The translations under genes and the position numbers were made by a program. This document shows positions 29,955 through 40,900 of a stretch of 50,641 bases of DNA, in pieces (positions within the stretch are counted from its first letter, which is position 1; every line of letters begins with the position of its first letter). Below the pieces are notes generated by a model. The model worked only from the letters and a program-made list of their open reading frames with translations. It did no database searches and was not told where the DNA came from. The stretch is from Saprospiraceae bacterium (GTDB taxonomy: Bacteria; Bacteroidota; Bacteroidia; Chitinophagales; Saprospiraceae), in the NCBI GenBank assembly GCA_021739645.1, contig JAIPBL010000046.1, positions 1 through 50,641 on the forward strand. Direction: 5' to 3'.

Positions 29955-31844
29955 TTGTTTTTGAAAAAAAACAACCACATTTCGAACCAATCAAAAGATT
30001 TGAAACATAGATTCCTACATATCCTCCTCCTCGCCCTGCTCACTAGCAGGGCCGTCGCCCAGCTATCCCCCGGCGACCTCTCCAACGCACACGCCAAGCT
30101 GGAGGGCATTTCCAACTGCACCCAGTGCCACGTGCTCGGCAGCAAGGTCTCCAACGACCTGTGCCTCGACTGCCACAAGGAAATCAAAAGCCTGATGGAC
30201 AAGCGGGCGGGCTACCACATCTCCAAAGACGTGAAGGGGAAGGACTGCGCCACCTGCCACAGCGACCACCACGGGCGCAATTTCGACATGGTCCGTTTTG
30301 ATGAAAAAAACTTCAATCACTCGCTGGCGGGGTACAAATTGGAGGGCGCTCACGCAAAAGTGGACTGCCGGGACTGCCACAAGCCGGACAACGTGGACAA
30401 TTATGATTTGAAAAAACGCAAGGACACCTACCTCGGCATGGGGGTGATATGCCTCGATTGCCACGACGATTACCACCAAAAGACCCTCGCCAACGACTGC
30501 ACCAAGTGCCACGGCATGGACGATTTCAAGCCCGCCACCAAGTTCAACCACGACAAAACGGACTTCGCCCTGGCGGGCAAACACAAAACCGTGGACTGCA
30601 AGGAATGTCATAAAATGGAGGTGAAAAATGGCAAGGACTTCCAGCATTTCGCCGGTGTACCATCCAAAAACTGCAACGCCTGCCACGATGACCCACACCG
30701 CAACCAACTCGGCTCCGACTGCAAGCAATGCCACAACGAGCAGTCCTTCGGAAGCACCAGCAGCCTGGGCCGCTTCAACCACAACCAGACAAATTTCACC
30801 TTAAAAGGAAGCCATAGAAAAGTGGACTGCCGGGACTGCCATAAGATGGACGCTGCCACGCCGACCTCCGTTTTTCAGGACCGATTGGGGGTAAAAACCA
30901 GCGAATGCGCCACCTGCCACAAGGACGTACACGAGGGCAAATTCGGGGCGGACTGCGCTGGCTGCCACAACGAGGATTCGTTCCGGAAAATCTCGGTCAA
31001 CAAACTGGAGAATTTCAACCACGCCCTAACGGGCTTCGAGCTGGCGGGCAAACACGCTGCCGTTGACTGCAAAAAATGCCATACTGCAGACAGCTTCACC
31101 GAGCCGATGCCGCACAACACCTGCGCAGTCTGCCACTCGGACTACCACGAGGGGCAGTTCACCCCCCAGCCCCCTAAAGGGGGTGTCCCGCCGGACTGTG
31201 CCGAGTGCCATGTGGAGGACGGCTTTGAGACCACCACGTTCGGCATGGCGAAGCACGAAAAGACCAAGTTTCCGCTGGATGGGGCGCACGTGGCGACGCC
31301 TTGTTTTGCGTGTCATTTGCAGGAGGAAAAATGGCGCTTCCGCAACATCGGCGAGCGGTGCGTGGACTGCCATGAGGACGTTCACAAAAAGGGGAATGAA
31401 CTCGATGAAAAATGGTATCCAGCGCAAGATTGCAAAACTTGCCACTTGACCGAAAGCTGGGCAGCGTCGGGCAGTTTTGACCACGCCAAAACGAATTTCC
31501 AACTGAAAGGCAAACACACCCAGGTGGACTGCCGGGCCTGCCACGTCAGTGAAGATGCGCCGCCGAAACGAACCTTCACCGGGTTGCCCGCCGATTGCGC
31601 AAGCTGCCATGAAGATGAACACCGGGGGCAGTTTGAAAAAGCTGGTGTGACCGACTGCGCCCGCTGCCACAGCTTCGAGGGGTGGGCGATGACGGATTTT
31701 GACCACGACAAAACGAGGTTCAAGCTGGAAGGTAAACATGTGGAGGTGGCTTGCGAGAAGTGCCACGTGCCGAAGGAGATGGATGGCGTGGTGATGGTGC
31801 AGTACCGGATGGAGGGGTTTGAGTGCGTGGTGTGTCATAAATAG
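29955..31844 (+). CDS. Multihaem c-type cytochrome, 23 CxxCH motifs
   Basis: 629 aa from a TTG codon at 29955, three bases after an in-frame TAA (29952-29954); other TTGs (29961, 30000) are possible and no ATG precedes the signal peptide. Signal sequence HRFLHILLLALLTSRAVAQ (about residues 18-36). I count 23 CxxCH haem motifs, from CTQCH to CVVCH, about one per 26 residues, with extra His (e.g. FNHSLAGY, FDHAKTNF) as distal ligands, suggesting bis-His low-potential haems. Repeating sub-structure: F-x-L-x-G-K-H-x-x-V-D-C-x-x-CH. Probably a periplasmic or outer-membrane electron carrier. One palindromic repeat is read in frame (QPPKGGVPPDC, 31162-31190). Its 3' end is partly duplicated at 32652-32766. 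Confidence 0.9.
   Translation: MFLKKNNHISNQSKDLKHRFLHILLLALLTSRAVAQLSPGDLSNAHAKLEGISNCTQCHVLGSKVSNDLCLDCHKEIKSLMDKRAGYHISKDVKGKDCATCHSDHHGRNFDMVRFDEKNFNHSLAGYKLEGAHAKVDCRDCHKPDNVDNYDLKKRKDTYLGMGVICLDCHDDYHQKTLANDCTKCHGMDDFKPATKFNHDKTDFALAGKHKTVDCKECHKMEVKNGKDFQHFAGVPSKNCNACHDDPHRNQLGSDCKQCHNEQSFGSTSSLGRFNHNQTNFTLKGSHRKVDCRDCHKMDAATPTSVFQDRLGVKTSECATCHKDVHEGKFGADCAGCHNEDSFRKISVNKLENFNHALTGFELAGKHAAVDCKKCHTADSFTEPMPHNTCAVCHSDYHEGQFTPQPPKGGVPPDCAECHVEDGFETTTFGMAKHEKTKFPLDGAHVATPCFACHLQEEKWRFRNIGERCVDCHEDVHKKGNELDEKWYPAQDCKTCHLTESWAASGSFDHAKTNFQLKGKHTQVDCRACHVSEDAPPKRTFTGLPADCASCHEDEHRGQFEKAGVTDCARCHSFEGWAMTDFDHDKTRFKLEGKHVEVACEKCHVPKEMDGVVMVQYRMEGFECVVCHK
31162..31190. repeat. In-frame palindromic repeat within the 23-haem cytochrome gene
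   Basis: ccccccagccccctaaaggg followed by ggtgtcccg; core CCCCCTAAAGGGGG at 31170-31183. Adds a Pro-rich QPPKGG segment between two haem motifs (14th and 15th) without breaking the frame. Confidence 0.75.
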
Positions 31845-31908
31845 ATGTGATACCATTTGGACAAACAATTTTTGTATTTTTACCAAGGTTAAAAACCACA
31901 ATTGGCAA

Positions 31909-32325
31909 ATGGCAAGAAGAGACATATACCACAACTCCGTCAGAAATGCCCTTGAAAAAGAGGGTTGGACAATAACGGACGACCCGCTGGATTTGACCGT
32001 TGGTGAAGTTGAACTTTTTGCAGATTTGGGTGCGGAAAGAGTGATAGCGGCAGAACGAGGCAACGAAAAAATTGCGGTAGAAATCAAATCGTTTGTTGGG
32101 CAGTCGCCTGTTTCAGATTTCCATAAAGCGATTGGTCAATATGAAAATTACCGCCTGTCGCTGGAAGAGCTTGACCCCGTGCGGGAAATATGGCTGGCTG
32201 TGCCGGGGGAAGTTTGGAACGACTTTTTTCAACGACCATTCATCCAAAAAGCCATAAACCGTTACGATATCAAAATCATTGTTTTCAATCCTGAAAAAGA
32301 AAACGTCGAATCATGGATAAAGTAA
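31909..32325 (+). CDS. xisH: XisH family protein (fdxN element excision controlling factor homologue)
   Basis: 138 aa; start at the ATG at 31909 (MARRDIYHNSVRNALEKEGW). This opening and the core VGEVELFADLGAERVIAAER then NEKIAVEIKSFVGQSPVSDF match the XisH family. It has a PD-(D/E)xK-nuclease-like fold; the conserved Asp-Leu-Gly-Ala-Glu and E-I-K-S-F are the candidate catalytic residues. XisH and XisI were found in Anabaena as factors required with the XisF recombinase for fdxN element excision. They are frequent in cyanobacteria and rare elsewhere, so a Bacteroidota copy inside a cytochrome locus suggests transfer. It overlaps xisI by 13 nt. No XisF-type recombinase is in the window. Confidence 0.9.
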   Translation: MARRDIYHNSVRNALEKEGWTITDDPLDLTVGEVELFADLGAERVIAAERGNEKIAVEIKSFVGQSPVSDFHKAIGQYENYRLSLEELDPVREIWLAVPGEVWNDFFQRPFIQKAINRYDIKIIVFNPEKENVESWIK

Positions 32326-32651
32326 AAAAATACGAACAAATCATCGTCGCCCTCTTGAACGACTATGCCGGCATCAAGAAATCCCTGACGCCGAACATCA
32401 AATCACAGGTAGTAATTGACAAGGACAATCACCATTACCAACTGCTGTCCATTGGCTGGAACAATGGCAAGTTCGTCTATACGATGGCCTTTCATTTCAG
32501 CATCATCAATGACAAAATATGGATTCAGCAAAACAATACCGACTCGATGATTGCGGACGAACTGATGGAAAAGGGCGTCCCGAAGTCCGATATTGTCTTG
32601 GGCTTTGTGCCGGAAAAAGTAAGGGGAAGTGAGGGGTTTGCGGTGGCGTGA
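32313..32651 (+). CDS. xisI: XisI family protein
   Basis: 112 aa; begins MDKVKKYEQIIVALLNDYAG, then YQLLSIGWNNGKFVYTMAFH, IWIQQNNTDSMIADELMEKG and VPKSDIVLGFVPEKVRGSEG, ending FAVA. These are standard XisI features (IWIQ..NTD, ELVE.GVPK.DIVLGF, terminal EFAVA-like). XisI forms a beta-rich fold and works with XisH. Translation is coupled to xisH by a 13-nt overlap. The base after its stop codon begins a decayed copy of the 3' end of the upstream cytochrome gene (32652-32766), so the xisHI unit ends exactly where homology to the neighbour resumes. The function outside Anabaena is unproven; defence- or addiction-like behaviour is speculative. Confidence 0.9.
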   Translation: MDKVKKYEQIIVALLNDYAGIKKSLTPNIKSQVVIDKDNHHYQLLSIGWNNGKFVYTMAFHFSIINDKIWIQQNNTDSMIADELMEKGVPKSDIVLGFVPEKVRGSEGFAVA

Positions 32652-32766
32652 GGTGAAAAACACGCCGAGGTGGCCTGCGAGAAATGCCATGTGCCGAAGG
32701 ACGTGGAGGGGGGTGATGGTGGAATATCGGATGGAGGGGTTTGAGTGTGTGGTTTGTCATAAGTAA
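32652..32766 (+). pseudogene. Frameshifted remnant of the multihaem cytochrome 3' end
   Basis: 115 nt homologous to 31731-31844. It reads GEKHAEVACEKCHVPKDVEG, then after a 2-nt loss VMVEYRMEGFECVVCHK stop, against GKHVEVACEKCHVPKEMDGV and YRMEGFECVVCHK in the intact gene. It retains two CxxCH motifs but no start. Its N-terminal part is absent, so it is an orphan tail. Confidence 0.9.
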
Positions 32767-32827
32767 TCAAACAAGTCAGGATTAAACCTAAAATTGCGCC
32801 CTAACTTTTCAGAAAAACTAGTTTGAA

Positions 32828-33631
32828 ATGAAAAAAGAAAAATCACAAAAACAAATCTTAGAGGAAAGATTTTCTGAAAACAGAAATCATTTTGAAACTA
32901 TAATGGACTTTATTTCAGAAAACGAATATCTGAAAACGCATGTTCAAAGTTACTTTAGATTAGATACCTTTTATCACAAGACAGCAATAGGTAAAATTCG
33001 GTCTTTATATATTGACGCTATCAATGCTGCAGGTGGAAATAATTTAGGGCGCAATGGCAAATCCTGTAGATTTTTTTTGAACGAATACTTAAATCGCCTT
33101 CCTCTGAATGCAGCAACTATTGACCTGTACCAGTTTTTTCACATCTTCTCCGATGAAGTAAATGATTTTGATGCTCTATTTAATTTTTTAGTTCATGATA
33201 AAGGGTTAATCAATTTGGGTAAAAAGAAAACCGCCTTATTTCTGAGAAATATTGACTGGGTGCAAGAGTTTTCTAGTGAAAGTGAAAGGTTATTCACTAA
33301 TTATCAAATTGATAAATTGGATTTACGGATACCCGTTGATGTTGTAATTGTAACGCTACTTAATGCAATTTTAAAAATACCTAGCCAAAATTATTTAAAG
33401 CCGGATAGGGATTTTGACCTAATAAATTCATTTGCGAGAGAAATTTTGAAAGAGAAATTCATGCAAATTGAAGATTTGTGGTTCTGGGGATTTTTTAATT
33501 TGAGAAACAATGAGAAAGTCAGAGATATTGGCTTTAACGAAGAGAAATATTATGCGTCAAAATTTATTTTTCCAAATGTTGAGCTTGAAAAAAAATTGAA
33601 ATGCTTTGCCAAACTATTGCTAAAAGTATGA
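32828..33631 (+). CDS. Putative HhH-GPD-like DNA glycosylase-related protein, A/T-rich
   Basis: 267 aa, cytoplasmic. The gene is visibly richer in A/T than all cytochrome genes around it. Weak similarity to the HhH-GPD fold: LINLGKKKTALFLRNIDW (a K-K-T-A helix followed by FLR.I), then the downstream LRIPVDVVIVTLL, where P-V-D would be the catalytic Asp of the GPD region, and LWFWGFFNLRNNEKVRD. In OGG/AGOG-type enzymes a Lys in the hairpin and the Asp are catalytic; here Lys and Asp are at consistent places, but the overall match is uncertain. Compositional bias suggests recent acquisition. It sits between the xisHI cassette and the 13-haem gene, whose start is about 50 nt downstream. Function is not proven. 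Confidence 0.55.
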   Translation: MKKEKSQKQILEERFSENRNHFETIMDFISENEYLKTHVQSYFRLDTFYHKTAIGKIRSLYIDAINAAGGNNLGRNGKSCRFFLNEYLNRLPLNAATIDLYQFFHIFSDEVNDFDALFNFLVHDKGLINLGKKKTALFLRNIDWVQEFSSESERLFTNYQIDKLDLRIPVDVVIVTLLNAILKIPSQNYLKPDRDFDLINSFAREILKEKFMQIEDLWFWGFFNLRNNEKVRDIGFNEEKYYASKFIFPNVELEKKLKCFAKLLLKV

Positions 33632-33682
33632 CAGGTGCTATTCACTTCGTCAACTATTAGTTGCAAAGTCTATCTGTTTAAA

Positions 33683-34741
33683 ATGCGCCATTTAACATCC
33701 ATATTCCTCCTCGCCATCACCGCAACCCTCCTTGCGCAGAACCCCCACGGCCCAGCCCTGAAAATAGACTGCGCCACCTGCCACTCCCCAGAAGGTTGGG
33801 CGATAGCTGCGGAGGCGTGGCGGCAGGAAGAACGGGTCGTCCCCGGCGAAGCCCAGCGCTTCAGCCATACCCAAACAGACTTTCCGCTGACCGGAAAACA
33901 CGGCATCGTGGACTGCCGGGACTGCCATAGCTCGCTGGTGTTCGAGGAGGCGCAAACCGGCTGCATCAACTGCCACACCGACCTGCACCAGCAGACGGTG
34001 GGCACGGACTGCGCTCGATGCCACAGCACGGAACATTGGTTGGTGGATGGCATCTCGGAACTGCATTTTGAAAACGGCTTCCCATTGCTCGGCAATCATG
34101 CGGTGGCGGACTGCCGGGACTGCCACACTTCTGAGACCTCGGTTCGCTTCGACCGCATCGGCAACGACTGCATCAACTGCCACTTCGATGCGTACCAGGC
34201 GACGACGATGCCTGACCACGAAGCGGCGGGTTATTCGACCGATTGCTGGATTTGCCACGACGTGGCAAGTCCGGGCTGGTTGTGGACAGGCGGGGCGGGC
34301 ACCCACAGTTTTTTCCCCTTGACCAAAGGCCATGCAATCAACGAATGTACGGCCTGCCATATCGGCGGGGATTTTACAAACACACCGAACGATTGTTTTG
34401 CCTGCCACCAGGCCGACTTTCAGGCGACGACCAGCCCCGACCACGAGGCGGGAGGCTTCCCAACGGACTGCACCGTCTGTCACAATACCGACCCTGGCTG
34501 GCCCGCCACGGATTTCACGCAGCACGACGATTTGTATTTCCCCATTTTCAGCGGGAAACACAACGGGGAATGGAACGAATGCACCGATTGCCACACGACG
34601 GCAGGGGATTTCAAGGCGTTCAGCTGCATTGACTGCCACGAACACGATGACCCCGGCGACCTCGCAGATGAACATAACGAGGTTTCAGACTATACTTATT
34701 CGAGTCAGGCTTGTTATGCCTGCCACCCGAAAGGAAATTAA
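33683..34741 (+). CDS. Multihaem c-type cytochrome, 13 CxxCH motifs
   Basis: 352 aa from the ATG at 33683 (MRHLTSIFLLAITATLLAQN); the 16 upstream in-frame codons are not part of the signal peptide. Signal peptide about 1-18. I count 13 CxxCH motifs. The whole mature protein is collinear with the first 13 motifs of the giant cytochrome next to it: starts QNPHG..K.DCA.CHSP.GW, then SLVFE, LHQQTVG.DCARCH, LRFDRIGN-like, SFFPLTKGH, NDCFACHQ and YFPI.SGKH. It ends CIDCHEHDDPGDLADEHNEV and CYACHPKGN, which matches the C-terminus of the giant. So it has both ends of the giant with none of the inner repeats. Likely a periplasmic or surface electron carrier; 174-nt gap to the next gene. Confidence 0.92.
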   Translation: MRHLTSIFLLAITATLLAQNPHGPALKIDCATCHSPEGWAIAAEAWRQEERVVPGEAQRFSHTQTDFPLTGKHGIVDCRDCHSSLVFEEAQTGCINCHTDLHQQTVGTDCARCHSTEHWLVDGISELHFENGFPLLGNHAVADCRDCHTSETSVRFDRIGNDCINCHFDAYQATTMPDHEAAGYSTDCWICHDVASPGWLWTGGAGTHSFFPLTKGHAINECTACHIGGDFTNTPNDCFACHQADFQATTSPDHEAGGFPTDCTVCHNTDPGWPATDFTQHDDLYFPIFSGKHNGEWNECTDCHTTAGDFKAFSCIDCHEHDDPGDLADEHNEVSDYTYSSQACYACHPKGN

Positions 34742-34915
34742 GAATGCTTGGCAACCCCGGCGATATATTTTACGAATGCAAAATAGACACGCCCGTTCAA
34801 CACAAACAATACCCTGTTCGGGAAATTTCTCCGCCTCCATTGAGGAATGTCACCGAGTGAACACCTTACTTGGTCATAGATTTGTCAAAACCACTCCGCA
34901 TAGATTATAATAAAA
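34742..34915. other. 174-nt gap between the 13-haem and giant cytochrome genes
   Basis: No gene or clear hairpin. One open frame runs on from the 13-haem gene without protein-like features. The stretch directly before the GTG start (attataataaaagtg) is A/T-rich and may contain a promoter. Confidence 0.4.
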
Positions 34916-37900
34916 GTGTACAAATTAACATCCGGCATCTTTCTACTGGGCTTTGCGACTTGCCTATTTTCGCAAAACCCACACGGCACAACCATGAAAA
35001 TGGACTGTGCAGCCTGCCATTCACCGGCGGGCTGGGAGATAGCGGCGGAGCACTGGAAGAATATCGAACTGCAAAAGCCGAAAAAGTCGAGGACCACCGG
35101 GATGCCAATGCCTGTTGACACATCCCTATTCCACCACAATAAAACGGAGTTTCCACTTTCAGGTCGCCACGCCAATGTGAACTGCAAGGATTGCCATACC
35201 AGTTTGGTTTTTGAAAAAACCAGCAGTGACTGCATCTCCTGCCATGCCGACATGCACCAGCAAACCGTCGGAAACGACTGCGCTCGCTGCCACACGCCCA
35301 ACAACTGGCTCGTGGACGACATCCAAAATATCCACTTCGAAAATGGTTTTCCGCTCACGGGCGTTCACAAAACGGTGAGCTGCACCGAGTGCCACGTGAG
35401 CGAAACTGCATTGCGGTTTGACCGGATCGGCAATACCTGCGTGGACTGCCACCTCGCCGATTTCAACAATACCACCAACCCAAACCACCCACAGGCGGGA
35501 TTCTCCACCAACTGCCTCGAATGTCACGACATTAACACGGCGGACTGGAACACAGACAAAGTGGACCATTCGTTTTTCCCGCTGACGAAAGGCCACGAAA
35601 CCAATGATTGTGCGAAATGCCACGTCGGCGGTGACTTTGCGAACACACCAACCAACTGCTTCGCCTGCCACCAACCGGACTTCGAGGGGTCAACAAACCC
35701 AAACCACATCAACGCCAACTTCCCGAACGACTGCGCCCAGTGCCACACCACAGACCTTGACTGGATGCCCGCACAGTTTTTAGCACACGATGGACAGTAT
35801 TTCCCGATTTACAGCGGCAAACACGCTGGCGTCTGGAACAGTTGCACGGAGTGCCATACCGACCCGAACAACTACGCCACCAACAGTTGCACCATCTGCC
35901 ACATAAACCCCGAAACGGACGATGGGCACACGAACGTGGTGGGCTATGTGTATGAAAATTCGGCCTGCCTAACCTGTCACCCGACGGGCGAAACGGATGG
36001 CGCATTCAACCACAATTCGACCGCCTTCCCGCTGACGGGGGCGCACCTCACGACGGACTGCATCGAATGCCACGCCAATGGCTATGCTGGCACACCAACG
36101 GAATGTGCGGCCTGCCACACCCCAGATTTTGACCAAACGACCAACCCGAACCACGTAAGTTTGAATCTGTCGAACGATTGTGCAAGCTGCCACACGACTG
36201 ACCCAGGCTGGGCGCCAGCGACTTTTGCCGAACACAATGACCACTATGTATTGAACGGCGCTCACGCAACGATTGCGAATGATTGCGCTGCCTGCCACAA
36301 CGGCAATTACACAAACACACCGAACACCTGTGCGGGCTGTCACACACCCGATTTCAACACAGCGGTTGACCCAAACCACGTGACGAACCAATTCCCGATG
36401 GACTGCGCGACCTGCCACTCGGAGGATGCTTGGGTGCCTTCGACCTTTGACCACAACGGGGTTTGGCCATTCACCGGGGCACATATTGCGGTAGCAAATG
36501 AATGTGCGCAATGCCACATCAACGGGAACTACTCGAACACACCGACGGACTGTGCGGGTTGTCACACGCCCGATTTCAACGGCTCGACAAACCCGAACCA
36601 CACGGCACTGAACCTGCCGAACGACTGTGCGATGTGCCACACCACGGCGCCTGATTGGCAGCCTGCGGCCTTCCCGATTCACGATGATTTTTATATTTTA
36701 AATGGCGCTCACGCAAACATGGCAAACGACTGCGCCGCTTGTCACAACGGGGATTACAACAACACGCCAAACACCTGCTTCGGCTGCCACTCGGCGGACT
36801 ACAACGCCACGACAAACCCGAACCACGGCGCTTTGATGTTCTCACAAGATTGTACAGAGTGCCACTCCGAAACGGCTTGGACGCCTTCGACTTTTGACCA
36901 CGATGGGCAGTATTTTCCAATTTATAGCGGAGCGCACAACGGCGAGTGGAATTCGTGCGTTGACTGCCACACCAATCCCGGCGATTACACGCAATTCTCT
37001 TGTACGACCTGTCACGCAAACCCCGAAACCAACGACCAGCACAACGGCGTGGGCGGTTATGTTTACCAAAGTGACGCCTGCTTCGCTTGCCACCCGACGG
37101 GCGATGCAAGCAATATTTTTGACCACAACACGACGGCCTTCCCACTAACGGGAGCGCACCTCACGGCAGAGTGCTTGGACTGCCACTCAGCGGGATTCCA
37201 GGGTACGCCAACGGACTGCGCAGCTTGTCACACGACCGATTTCAACCAAAGCCAAAACCCGCCGCACGTGGCGCTGAACGTCCCGACGGATTGCGCAAGC
37301 TGCCACACAACCGATCCGGGTTGGGCACCTGCGACCTTTGCCATCCACAATGATTACTATGTATTGAACGGCGCTCACGCAACGATTGCGAACGACTGCA
37401 CCACCTGCCACAACGGCAATTACACCAACACGCCGAACACCTGTGCTGGCTGCCACACGCCCGATTTCAATGGGGTGAGCGACCCGAACCACGTGGCGAA
37501 CCAGTTCCCGATGGACTGTGCCACCTGCCACTCAGAAACGGCTTGGGCACCTTCGACTTTTGACCACAACGCTACTTGGCCGTTCACCGGGGCGCACGTT
37601 GCGGTAGCAAACGAATGTGCGCAATGCCATGTCGGTGGCAACTACACGACCACGCCAACGGACTGCGCTGGCTGCCACACGCCCGATTTTAACCAAAGTC
37701 AGAACCCGAATCACACGGCGCTGAACCTGCCGAATGACTGTGCGATATGCCACACGACTGCACCAGACTGGCAGCCTGCGGCCTTCCCGATTCACGATGA
37801 TTTTTATGTATTGAACGGCGCTCACGCAAACATCGCCAACGACTGCGCAGCCTGTCACAACGGGGATTACAACAACACGCCAAACACCTGCTTTGGCTGC

Positions 37901-40900
37901 CATGCTGCGGATTACAATGGCACGACGAACCCGAACCACGCTTCGGCGCAGTTCCCGACGGACTGTGCAAGCTGCCATAGCGAGAGCACTTGGGTGCCTG
38001 CGAACTTCGACCACGACGGGCAGTACTTCCCGATTTACAGCGGGGCGCACAACGGCGAGTGGAACGCCTGCATTGACTGCCACTCGAACCCGGCAAATTA
38101 CGCCGAGGTGAGCTGCACAACCTGCCACGTGAACCCGGAGACGAACGACCAGCACAACGGCGTCGGCGGGTATTCTTACAGCAGTCCAGCCTGCCTCGCC
38201 TGCCACCCGACGGGGGATGCGCAGGACATTTTTGACCACAACTCGACCATGTTCTCATTGACGGGAGCGCACCTCTCGGCGGAGTGTATGGACTGCCACT
38301 CAGCGGGATTCCAGGGCACGCCCACGGATTGTGCGGCTTGCCACACCACTAATTTCAATGGCTCGACGAACCCGGACCATGTGGCGCTCGGCCTCCCGAC
38401 GGATTGCGCAAGCTGCCACACCACGCAGCCAGATTGGGCGCCAGCGAGCTTTGCGATTCACAACCAGTTTTATCAACTGAATGGCGCTCACGCAACGATT
38501 GCAAACGACTGCGCCACCTGCCACAACGGCAACTACAACAATACCCCGAACACTTGCATCGGTTGCCACACCGCAGATTTCAATGGCACAACTGACCCCG
38601 ACCACGAGGCCAACCAGTTCCCGACCGACTGTCAGGAATGCCACACGGAGTCGGCTTGGGTACCTTCCACTTTTGACCACAACGGGGTTTGGCCGTTCAC
38701 CGGGGCACATATTGCGGTAGCAAACGAATGTGCGCAATGCCATGTCGGCGGAAACTATTCGACGACGCCGAATACCTGCAACGGCTGCCACACGCCAGAT
38801 TTCAACGGCTCGACTAACCCGAACCACGTGTCGCTCGGCCTACCGAACGACTGTGCGATGTGCCATACGACTGCACCTGACTGGACACCTGCACAGTTCC
38901 CAATTCACGATGATTTTTATGTATTGAATGGCGCTCACGCAAACATTGCGAACGACTGCGCCGCCTGCCACAACGGCAACTACAACAATACGCCGAACAC
39001 CTGCATCGGTTGCCATTCGGCGGACTACAATGGCACGACGAACCCAGACCATGCTGCTGCGCAATTCTCGACGGACTGTGCGACTTGCCACTCGGAGACG
39101 GCCTGGATACCTGCTAATTTTGACCACGATGCACAGTATTTTCCGATTTACAGTGGAACCCACAACGGGGAGTGGAGCGCCTGTGTGGACTGCCACAACA
39201 ACCCGAACAATTTTGCTGAATTCACTTGTACTACCTGCCATGCAAACCCGGAGACGGACAACCAACACAACGGCGTGGGGGGCTACCAATACAACAGCAA
39301 CGCTTGTTTTGCCTGCCACCCGACGGGGGAGGGGCAGGGCGGTTTTGACCACAACACCATTTGGCCATTGACCGGAGGTCACTTAAACGCTGACTGTGTG
39401 GATTGCCATGCCAACGGCTATCAGGGCACACCTACCAATTGCGATGCCTGCCATATTGCCGATTTCAACAGTAGCCAAAACCCGAACCACGTGGCACTGA
39501 ACATTCCGACGGATTGCGCAAGCTGCCACACGACCGACCCGGGATGGGCACCTGCTACGTTTGCCATTCACGACGATTACTACCCGCTGACGGGGGCGCA
39601 CGTACCGGTCGCCAACGACTGTGCGGCCTGTCACAACGGGAACTACAACAACACGCCGAACACCTGCGCTGGCTGTCACACACCGGATTACAACGGCAGC
39701 ACGAACCCGAACCACCAAGCACTGAACCTGCCGACGGATTGTGAAACTTGCCACACGACGGCCCCGGATTGGCAGCCTGCAAGCTTCCCGATTCACGACC
39801 AGTTTTACCAATTGAACGGCGCTCACGCAAACATCCAGAACGACTGCGCCACCTGCCACAACGGCAATTACAACAACACACCAAACACCTGCGTGGGCTG
39901 CCACTTGGCGGACTACAACGGCACGACGAACCCCGACCACGAAGCAGCGCAGTTCCCGACGACCTGTGACGATTGCCACACGGAGACGGCTTGGGTACCT
40001 GCCAATTTTGACCATAACCAGTTTTGGCCGTTGACGGGAGCGCATATTCCGATTCAAAATGATTGTGCATCCTGCCACATTGGGGGGAATTACAACAACA
40101 CACCGAACACTTGCGACGGCTGCCACATGCCCGACTACAACGGCGCCACCGACCCGAACCACGTGGCCAACCAGTTCCCAGTGACTTGTGAGGATTGCCA
40201 CACGACGGGGGCTTGGGTGCCTTCCAGTTTTGACCACAATACTATCTGGCCGTTGACGGGGGCGCACATTCCGATTCAAAATGAATGTGTCCAATGCCAT
40301 GTTGCCGGCAATTACTCGACCACGCCGAACACCTGCGCCGGCTGTCACACACCAGATTACAACAGCAGCACGAACCCAAATCACGTGGCACTGAATCTGC
40401 CGACGGATTGCGAAAGCTGCCACACCACGGCACCAGATTGGGAGCCTGCAACCTTTGCCATTCACAACCAATTTTATCAATTGAATGGTGCTCACGCAAA
40501 CATCCAAAACGACTGTGCCGCCTGCCACAACGGCAATTACAACAATACACCAAATACTTGTGCGGGCTGCCACTTGGCGGACTACAATGGCACGACGAAC
40601 CCGAACCACGCTGCCAACCAGTTTCCGACAACCTGTGAAGACTGCCACACGGAGACGGCTTGGGTGCCCTCGACGTTTGACCACAACCAGTTTTATCCGT
40701 TCACGGGGGCGCACGTGCCGATTCAAAACGACTGTGCGGCTTGTCACAATGGCAATTACAACAACACGCCGAACACCTGCGAGGGCTGTCACCTGCCCGA
40801 CTACAACGGCAGCACCAACCCGAACCACGTGGCGCTTGCCCTACCAACTGACTGTGTGATGTGCCATACCACCGACCCTGACTGGAACCCGGCACTTTTC

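Larger units (their letters stand above)
31731..32766. mobile_element. xisHI cassette bracketed by duplicated cytochrome 3' ends
   Basis: Order: cytochrome 3' end (31731-31844), 64-nt spacer, xisH, xisI, decayed cytochrome 3' end (32652-32766). Equivalent in layout to the cassette at 25413-26281. Either the cassette inserted into, or recombined with, a second copy of the cytochrome gene, or it carried a copy of the neighbour's 3' end when it arrived. Confidence 0.5.

Noticed and set aside
39383-40828. 481-residue minus-strand frame and similar antisense frames at 35969-36682, 37532-38239 and 38840-39382
   Set aside because: All are antisense shadows of the cytochrome repeats, with repetitive RRVVVIAVVAGG text and no coherent domain.
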